Source of the DNA: Capra hircus
Taxonomy: Eukaryota > Chordata > Mammalia > Artiodactyla > Bovidae
Direction of reading: 5' to 3'
Assembly (NCBI RefSeq): GCF_001704415.2
Contig: NW_017189517.1
Coordinates: 6,335,167 to 6,399,166 of the forward strand
Length of the DNA: 64,000 nt
Positions within the stretch are counted from its first letter, which is position 1; every line of letters starts with the position of its first letter. The position numbers were made by a program, and so were the translations under genes. Below are positions 57,969 to 64,000 of the stretch, one piece after another. Below the pieces are notes generated by a model. That model had not been told where the DNA came from. It saw nothing but the letters and a program-made list of their open reading frames with translations, and searched no databases.

Positions 57969-58292
57969 TAGTTAATAATATTGATATATACTTGAAATTT
58001 GTTGAAAGTTAATTTTTTTAACAACCATCTTTTTCACATGTGCTTTTAAACACTTCTCTACAAACATGACAAAAAAGGCGACATGTTCATTCACTGATAC
58101 AACAATGTTAAGAGAGTTGAACTTTTAAGTGTTCTCGCTATAGAAAGAAATGATAACTATGTGAGCTGAATAATGTTTACTAGCTTGATTGTGTACTTGT
58201 TTCACAATGATGTGCATATCAAAACATCACACTGTATGCCTTAAATATAGACAATTTTTATTTGTCAATTATATTTCAATAAAAGCTGGAAA
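57969..58292 (+). mobile_element. L1 3' end, right part
   Basis: 'tatatacttgaaatttgttg', 'cttttaagtgttctcgctat', 'gcatatcaaaacatcacact', 'tttgtcaattatatttcaat' with 'aataaaagctgg' complete the L1 3' UTR. An ~80-bp AT-rich stretch at 58015-58095 is extra or diverged. Confidence 0.82.
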
Positions 58293-58470
58293 ATAGAGTA
58301 AAATGAGGAAGAGGGCAAGATAAAAGTAGATGCTTTTACAATACAGTTTTGGAAGAGACAGAGAGACTTTGAATGGCACTCATGGATCTCTTCATGGAGA
58401 AGACATATCAGCCTCACGGAGATTGGAAGTCATCATGAGTAGAATCAAGACTCTCTCCCTGGAGAAATGA

Positions 58471-58682
58471 AAGTGAAAAGTGAAAGTTGAGAAATGAAAG
58501 TGAAAAGTGAAAGTTGCTCAGTCGTGTCCAATTCTTTCTGACTCCATGGACTGAATTCTCTAGGCCAGAATCCTGGAGTGGGTAGCCTTTCCCTTCTCCA
58601 GGGGATCTTCCCAACCCTGGGATTGAACCCAGGTCTCCTGCATTGCAGGCTGATTCTTTACCTGCTGAGCCACAAGGGAAGC
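58471..58682 (-). mobile_element. Bov-tA SINE with duplicated tail and TSD
   Basis: Antisense SINE, head 'acctgctgagccacaaggga' on the right. A 13-bp TSD with one mismatch (58458-58470 and 58683-58695). At the tail end a 27-bp unit is tandemly repeated (58462-58488 and 58489-58515), overlapping the left TSD. Confidence 0.92.
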
Positions 58683-58799
58683 CCTGGAGAAACGAAGAGG
58701 AAGAAAAAGGACAAGCAGAAGACAAATAGAAAGAGGAGTCTCTCAGAGAGCTGTGAATCAAGTATATTAAGTAAAGTTTGTTCATGTGCTTTCATCTAA

Positions 58800-58969
58800 C
58801 AATAACATTTAATGAAAACTATTAATATTTCAGACATGCTCCAATTCTTTCTACATGCACCAATGATTTAATCATCATAGCACTCTAAGAGACAGGTAAT
58901 ATTATATCCCCATTGACATATGAGGAAACTGAGGTACAAGTCTCTTTATTGCTGCACTATAATCAGTAT
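58800..58969 (-). mobile_element. MIR SINE
   Basis: Antisense MIR: 'tgatttaatcatcatagcac', 'ggtaatattatatccccatt', 'gacatatgaggaaactgagg'. The left part is weak. A hAT-type element begins directly after it. Confidence 0.7.
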
Positions 58970-59227
58970 CAGAAGTTAGCAAACTTTTTCTGCAAAGCCA
59001 AATAGTAAATATATTTGACATTGCAAGTCACATACCAGATCTGTCTCAACCACTCAACTCTGCCATTGTAGTATAAAAGCTGAAATAGACAGTGAATGTC
59101 TATGAAATAGCTATGTTTGGATAGAATGTAAATGAACAGCTATGACCATGCACATATGAAACTTTCTTTACCAATAAAGTAAATAAATGCAGCAGGGCAG
59201 ATTTGAGGCACAGTATGTAAACTTCTG
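58970..59227 (+). mobile_element. hAT-Charlie (MER1-type) non-autonomous DNA transposon
   Basis: The ends form an 8-bp perfect inverted repeat, cagaagtt (58970-58977) and aacttctg (59220-59227). The body matches a common mammalian element ('gcaaactttttctgcaaagc', 'aaccactcaactctgccatt', 'ccaataaagtaaataaatgc'). No coding capacity. An 8-bp TSD is no longer recognisable. The subfamily was not determined. Confidence 0.75.
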
Positions 59228-59676
59228 AGCTGATTTCTGGGGCCATAGAAGCAATTGGTCAGAGATATGTGGCATCAGAACAGAAACCTGTTGCTTATAG
59301 GTAGTGGGATTTTTCACTTTCTGTCAGGCATTTTTGTCTTGTGGATCTGCATCACTGAGACAATTTGCTTTAGGTGTGCAATGTGTCCAAGGGACATAAC
59401 TGCAATTTATCAGCCAAAAAGACTCTGTCTCTAAATGAAGCCATTAAGAGAGGATCTCAAACATAACTCACATTAGGGTAGGAAAGAAAGTAAAGGTTTG
59501 GCATCTTTAGACATATTCTGAGACTCCTCCCCCACAATTATAAAGGCCAGAGACAATCAGAAGCACCCATTATAAAAGCAAGCTCATTTCACAGGGTATT
59601 CAAGGCAAAGGAGGAGAGAAAAAATGTCCCTGTATTGTTTGTAATCTAATTTTGGAAATTTTATCATAGTTAGCTA
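59228..59676. other. No recognisable feature
   Basis: Single-copy-looking sequence between the hAT element and BovB. Confidence 0.5.
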
Positions 59677-61317
59677 GTTAGTTCAGTCGCTCAGTCATGT
59701 CTGATTCTTTGCCACCCCATGGACTCCAGCAAGCCAGAATTTCCTGTCCATCACCAACTCCCAGAGCTTGCTCAAACTCATGTCCATCGAGTTGGTGATG
59801 CTATCCAACCATCTCATCCACTGTTGTCTCCTTCTCCTCCTGCCTTTAATCTCTCCCAGCATCAGGGTCTTTTCTAATGAGTCAGTTCTTCATACAGGTG
59901 GCCAGAATATTGGAGCTTCAGTTCAGCATCAGTCCTTCCAATGAAAATTCAGTATTGATTTCATTTAGGATTGACTGGTTGGATCTCCTTGCAGTCCAAG
60001 GGACTCTCAAGAGTCTTTCTCCAACACCACAGTTCAAAAGCATCAATTCTTTGGCACTCAGCTTTCTTTATAGTCCAACTCTCACATCCATACATGACTA
60101 CTGGGAAAACCACAGCTTTGACTACATGGACCTTTGTTGGCAAAGTAAGGTCTCTGCCTTTGAATAATCTGTCTAGGTTGGTCATACCTTTTCTTCAAAG
60201 GAGCAAGCATCTTTTAATTTCATGGCTGCAGTCACAATCTGCAATGATTTTGAAGCCCAAGAAAATAAAGTCTGTCACTGTTTCCACTGTTTCCCCATCT
60301 ATTTGCCATGAAGTGATGGGACCAGATGCCATGATTTAGTTTTTTGAATGCTGAGTTTGAAGCCAGATTTTTAACTCTCTTCTTTCACTCTCGTCAAAAG
60401 GCTCTTTAGTTCCTCTTGGCTTTCTGCCATAAGGGTGGTATCATATCCATATATGAGGTTATTGATATTTCTCCTGGAAATCTTGATTCCAGCTTGTGCT
60501 TCATCCACCCTGGCATTTTGCATGATGAGCTCTGCATATACAGCATTCACATAGTCCTTTCCCATTTTGGAAACAGTCCATTGTTCCATGTCTGCTTCTA
60601 ATTGTTGCTTCTTGACCAGCATACAGATTTCTCAGGAGGCAGGAAAGGTGGTCTGGTATCCCCATCTCTTGAAGAATTTTCCACAGTTTGTTGTGATCCA
60701 CACAGTCAAAGACTTTAGTGTAGTCAATGAAGTAGATGTTTTTCTGGAATTATCTTCCTTTTTCTATGATCCAACGGATGTTGGAAATTTGACTTTGGTT
60801 CCTCTGCCTTTTCTAAATCCACCTTGAACATCTGGAAGCTCTCAGTCATGTACTATTGAAGCCTGGCTTGGAGAATTGTGAGCATCACTTTGCTAGCATT
60901 TGAGATGAGTACAATTGTGTGGTAGTTTGAGCATTCCTTGGCATTGCCTTTCTTTGGGATAGGAATGAAAACTGACCATTTCTGGTCCTGTGGCCCCTGC
61001 TGAGTTTTCCAAACTTGCCAGCATATTGAGTGCAGCATTTTCACAGCATTATCTCTGAGGATTTCAAATAGCTTGGCTGGAATTCCATCACCTCTGCTAG
61101 CTTTGTTCATAGTGATGATTCCTAAGGTCCACTTGACTCACACTCCAGGATGTCTGGCTCTAGATGAGTGATCACACCATTGTGGTTATCTGGGTCATGA
61201 AGATCTTTTTTTCATTCTGTGTATTCTTGTCACCTCTTCTTAATATCTTCTGCTTCTGCTATGTCCATGCCACTTCTGTCCTTTATTGTGCTCATCTTTA
61301 TGTGAAATGTTCCCTTG
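59677..61317 (-). mobile_element. BovB LINE, long copy, 3' segment
   Basis: The 3' tail is on the left ('agttcagtcgctcagtcatg'). It spans the C-terminal region, RT domain and part of the linker. A SINE interrupts it at 61318; the element resumes at 61528. Stops and frameshifts throughout (for example the YADD area near 60450 reads YGYD). Confidence 0.94.
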
Positions 61318-61520
61318 AAAGTGAAAGTGAAGTCATTCAGTCATGTCCGAATCTTTGTGACCCCATGGATTGTAGCTTACCAGGCTCCTCCCTCCATGGG
61401 ATTTTCCAGGCAAGAGTACTGGAATGGGTTGCCATTTCCTTCTCCAGGGGATCTTCCCAACCCAGGGATTGAACCCGGGTCTCCTGCATTCCAAGCAGAT
61501 GCTTTAACCTCTGAGCCACC
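61318..61520 (-). mobile_element. Bov-tA SINE with TSD, inserted in BovB
   Basis: Antisense, with the tail 'gaaagtgaaagtgaagtcat' on the left and the head on the right ('aacctctgagccacc'). The 7-bp repeat tcccttg lies at 61311-61317 and 61521-61527, and BovB is continuous when the SINE is removed. Confidence 0.95.
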
Positions 61521-61527
61521 TCCCTTG

Positions 61528-62222
61528 GTATCTCTAATTTTCTTGAAGAGATCTCTAGTCTTTCCCATTCTATCGTTTTCCTCTATTGCTTTTCATTGAT
61601 CAGTTAGCAAGGCTTTCTTATCTCTTCTGGCTATTCTTTCGGACTATGCATTCAGATGGATATATCTTTCCTTTTCTCCTTTGCCTTTCACTTCTCTTCT
61701 TTTCTAGGCTATTTATAAGGCCTCCTCAGACAACCAATTTGCTTTTTGCATTTCTTCTTATCGGGGATGGTTTTGATCCCAACCTCCTGTACAATGTCAT
61801 GAACCTCTGTCCATAGTTCTTCAGGCACCCTGTCTATCAGATCTAATCCCTTAAATCTATTTCTCACTTCCACTGTATAATCATAAGGGATTTGATTTAG
61901 GGCATACCTGAACGGTCTAATGGTTTTCCCTACTTTCTTCAGTTTAAGTCTGAATTTGGCAATAAGGAGTTCATGATGTGATCCACTGTCAGCTCCCTGT
62001 CTTATTTTTGCTGACTGTATAGAGCTTCTCCATCTTTGGCTGCAGAGATATAATCAATCTGATTTTGTATTGACCATCTGCTGATGTCCATGTGTTGAGT
62101 CTTCTCTTGTGTTGTTGGAAGAGAGTGTTTGCTATGACCAATGTGTTCTCTTGGCAAAACTCTGCTAGCCTTTACCCTGCTTTATTTTGTATTCCAAGGC
62201 CAAACTTGGCTGTTACTCCAGG
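61528..62222 (-). mobile_element. BovB LINE, 5' segment of the long copy
   Basis: Covers the linker and the C-terminal part of the endonuclease. The endonuclease SDH motif reads SHH (codon 61976-61978 on the minus strand), replacing a catalytic Asp. It is 5' truncated at 'ttactccagg', about 62222. Confidence 0.94.
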
Positions 62223-62404
62223 CATAGACAATGTGTAAATTAAACCTCTACCACATCCTAGGTTCTGATTGCTACCATTTAAGTGCCCTACTTAGAAACA
62301 CATACTCCAGAATTACTAAGCACCTGAATGCCCTATTTCAGAGGTCCTCACTCACTGTGGAACAATTACAAATGATCTAAATACAGGTATACAAATCTGT
62401 ACCA
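62223..62404. other. Spacer between two head-to-head BovB copies
   Basis: About 180 bp of sequence not recognised as a repeat, separating the minus-strand BovB from the plus-strand BovB. It would form part of the loop of the inverted repeat. Confidence 0.6.
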
Positions 62405-64000
62405 TCTGTCTGAATCAGATGACCATTATATCTACTATTGTGGGCAGGAATCCCTAGAAGAAATGGAGTAGCCATCATGGTCAACAAACGAGTCCGAAAT
62501 GTATTACTTGGATGCAATCGCAAAAACGTCAGAATGATCTCTGTTCCTTTCCAAGGCAAGCCATTTAATATCACAGTAATCCAAGCCTATACCCCAGCTA
62601 GTAACACTGAAGAAGCTGAAGTTGAACGGTTCTATGAAGACCTACAAGACCTTTTAGAACTAACACCCCCAAAAGCTGTCTTTTTCATTATAGGGGACTG
62701 GAATGCAAAAGTAGGAAGTCAAGAAACACCTGGGGTAACAGGCATATTTGGCCTTGGAGTACAGAATGAAGCAGGGCAAAGGCTAATAGAGTTTTGCCAA
62801 GAGAATGCACTGGTCATAGCAAACACACTCTTCCAACAACACAAGAGAAGACTTTACACATGGACATCACCAGATGGTAAACACTGAAATCAGATTGATT
62901 ATATTCTTTGCAGCCAAAGGTGGAGAAGCTCTATACAGTCAGCAAAAACAAGACCAGAAACTGACTGTGGCTCCGATCATGAACTCCTTATTGCCAAATT
63001 CAGACTGAAATTGAAGACAGTAAGGAAAAACCACTAGACCATTCAGGTATGCGCTAAATCAAATCCCTGATGATTATACAGTGGAAGTGAGAAATAGATT
63101 TAAGGGACTAGATCTGACAGACAGAGTGCCTGATGAACTATGGACTGAGGTTCATGACACTGTATAAGAGACAGGGATCAAGATCATCTCCATGGAAAAG
63201 AAATGCAAAAAATTAAAATGGCTGTCTGGGGAAGTCTTAGAAATAGCTAGAAAAGAATAGAAGTGAAATACAAAGGAGAAAAGGAAAGATATAAACATCT
63301 GAATGCAGAGTTCCAAGGAATAGCAAGGAGAGATAAAAAAGCCTTCCTCAGTGATCAATGCAAAGAAATAGAGGAAAGCAATAGAATGGGAAAGACTAGA
63401 GATTGCTTCAAGAAAATTAGAGATATCAAGGGAACATTTCATGCATAGATGGGCTTGATAAAGGACAGAAATGGTATGGACCTAACTGAAGCAGAAGATA
63501 TTGAGAAGAGGTGGCAAGAATACACAGAAGAACTGTACAAAAAAAGAGCTTCACAACCCAGATAATCACGATGGGGTGATCACTCACCTAGAGCCAGACA
63601 TCCTGAAATGTGAAGTCAAGTGGACCTTAGGAAGCATCACTATGAACAAAGCTAGGGGAGGTGATGGAATTCCAGTTGAGCTATTTCAAATCCTGAAAGA
63701 TGATGCTGTGAAATGCTGCACTCAATATGCCAGCAAATTTGGAAAACTCAGCAATGGGCACAGGACTGGAAAAGGTCAGTTTTCATTCCAATCCCAAAGA
63801 AAGGCAATGCCAAAGAATGTTCAAACTACCACACAATTGCACTCATCTCACAGGCTAGTAATGTTCAAATTCTCCAAGCCAGGCTTCAGCAATACCTGAA
63901 CCGTGAAGTTCCAGATGTTCAAGCTGGTTTTAGAAAAGGCAGAGGAACCAGAGATCAAAGTGCAAACATCCACTGGATTATCAAAAAAAACAAGAGAGTT
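62405..64000 (+). mobile_element. BovB LINE, endonuclease and RT start, running off the right edge
   Basis: Starts near 'gaatcagatgaccattatat' and includes most of the endonuclease domain, the linker and the beginning of RT. The GDWNAKVG motif is intact, and SDH is at 62972-62980. A TGA stop at 62886-62888 and later frameshifts inactivate it. The 3' half lies outside the window. Confidence 0.95.
62438..62887 (+). pseudogene. BovB ORF: apurinic-type endonuclease domain
   Basis: A 149-codon open stretch covers most of the endonuclease: GVAIMVNKRVRN, FNITVIQAYTPAS, GDWNAKVGSQETPG (with a catalytic Asp), WTSPDGKH. It ends at a TGA where the framework expects Arg (CGA); the frame after the stop continues NQIDYILCS. 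A CpG C-to-T change would explain this single stop. Relic of the BovB at 62405-64000. Confidence 0.9.

Noticed and set aside
1..64000. CRISPR arrays, operons, phage or plasmid genes
   Set aside because: All repeats are interspersed eukaryotic retroelements; there are no regularly spaced direct repeats, ribosome binding sites or dense gene packing.

Overview
The window reads as a gene-free stretch of a bovid (pecoran ruminant) genome. The diagnostic signal is the repeat content: many copies of the RTE-type LINE BovB, tRNA-derived Bov-tA and Bov-A/Bov-A2 SINEs, ruminant L1s and one cetartiodactyl CHR-type SINE. Over these lies an older mammalian layer of MIR, L2, old L1, MaLR LTRs, a Tigger transposase relic and a hAT-type element. 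No host exon, tRNA, rRNA, CRISPR array or bacterial gene was recognised. The longer open frames are decayed retrotransposon ORF pieces. Cattle fits, but sheep, goat and other bovids cannot be excluded by eye.

Layout. 1-10 kb: a BovB 3' part, L2, a MaLR LTR, Bov SINEs, and old L1 fragments invaded by BovB and a ruminant L1. 10-18 kb: a CHR SINE, old L1, a MIR split by a SINE, then a quieter stretch with a MIR-L2 pair. 18-21 kb: an L1 with an inverted 5' part that later took two BovB insertions. 21-29 kb: a Tigger relic split by a short BovB, then a BovB (24.2-29.2 kb) carrying a 2.6 kb L1 with a 16-bp target-site duplication (TSD). 29-33 kb: mostly single-copy AT-rich sequence with L2 and a MaLR LTR. 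33-47.5 kb: the densest nest. An old minus-strand L1 is interrupted by two SINEs and by a young L1 whose complete 5' UTR is fused to mid ORF2. Two BovB copies then abut head-to-head, followed by a minus-strand L1 with its own BovB insertion. 47.5-59.7 kb: mostly single-copy sequence with old L1 tails, SINEs, MIR/L2, a polypurine tract and a hAT element. 59.7-64 kb: a second head-to-head BovB pair, the right copy running off the window.

Nothing here acts as a working pathway. What can be read is an insertion history: TSDs and interruptions give a relative order (MIR, L2, hAT, Tigger and old L1 first; then ruminant L1 and BovB; then Bov SINEs). The most unusual items are the two BovB inverted-repeat pairs, the L1 5' UTR to ORF2 fusion, a 544-bp SINE-spacer-SINE block behaving as one insertion, and three short BovB copies cut at nearly the same internal position. 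I did not find a convincing undescribed functional system. Coordinates of old repeats are approximate, because they were placed by eye against remembered consensus sequences.
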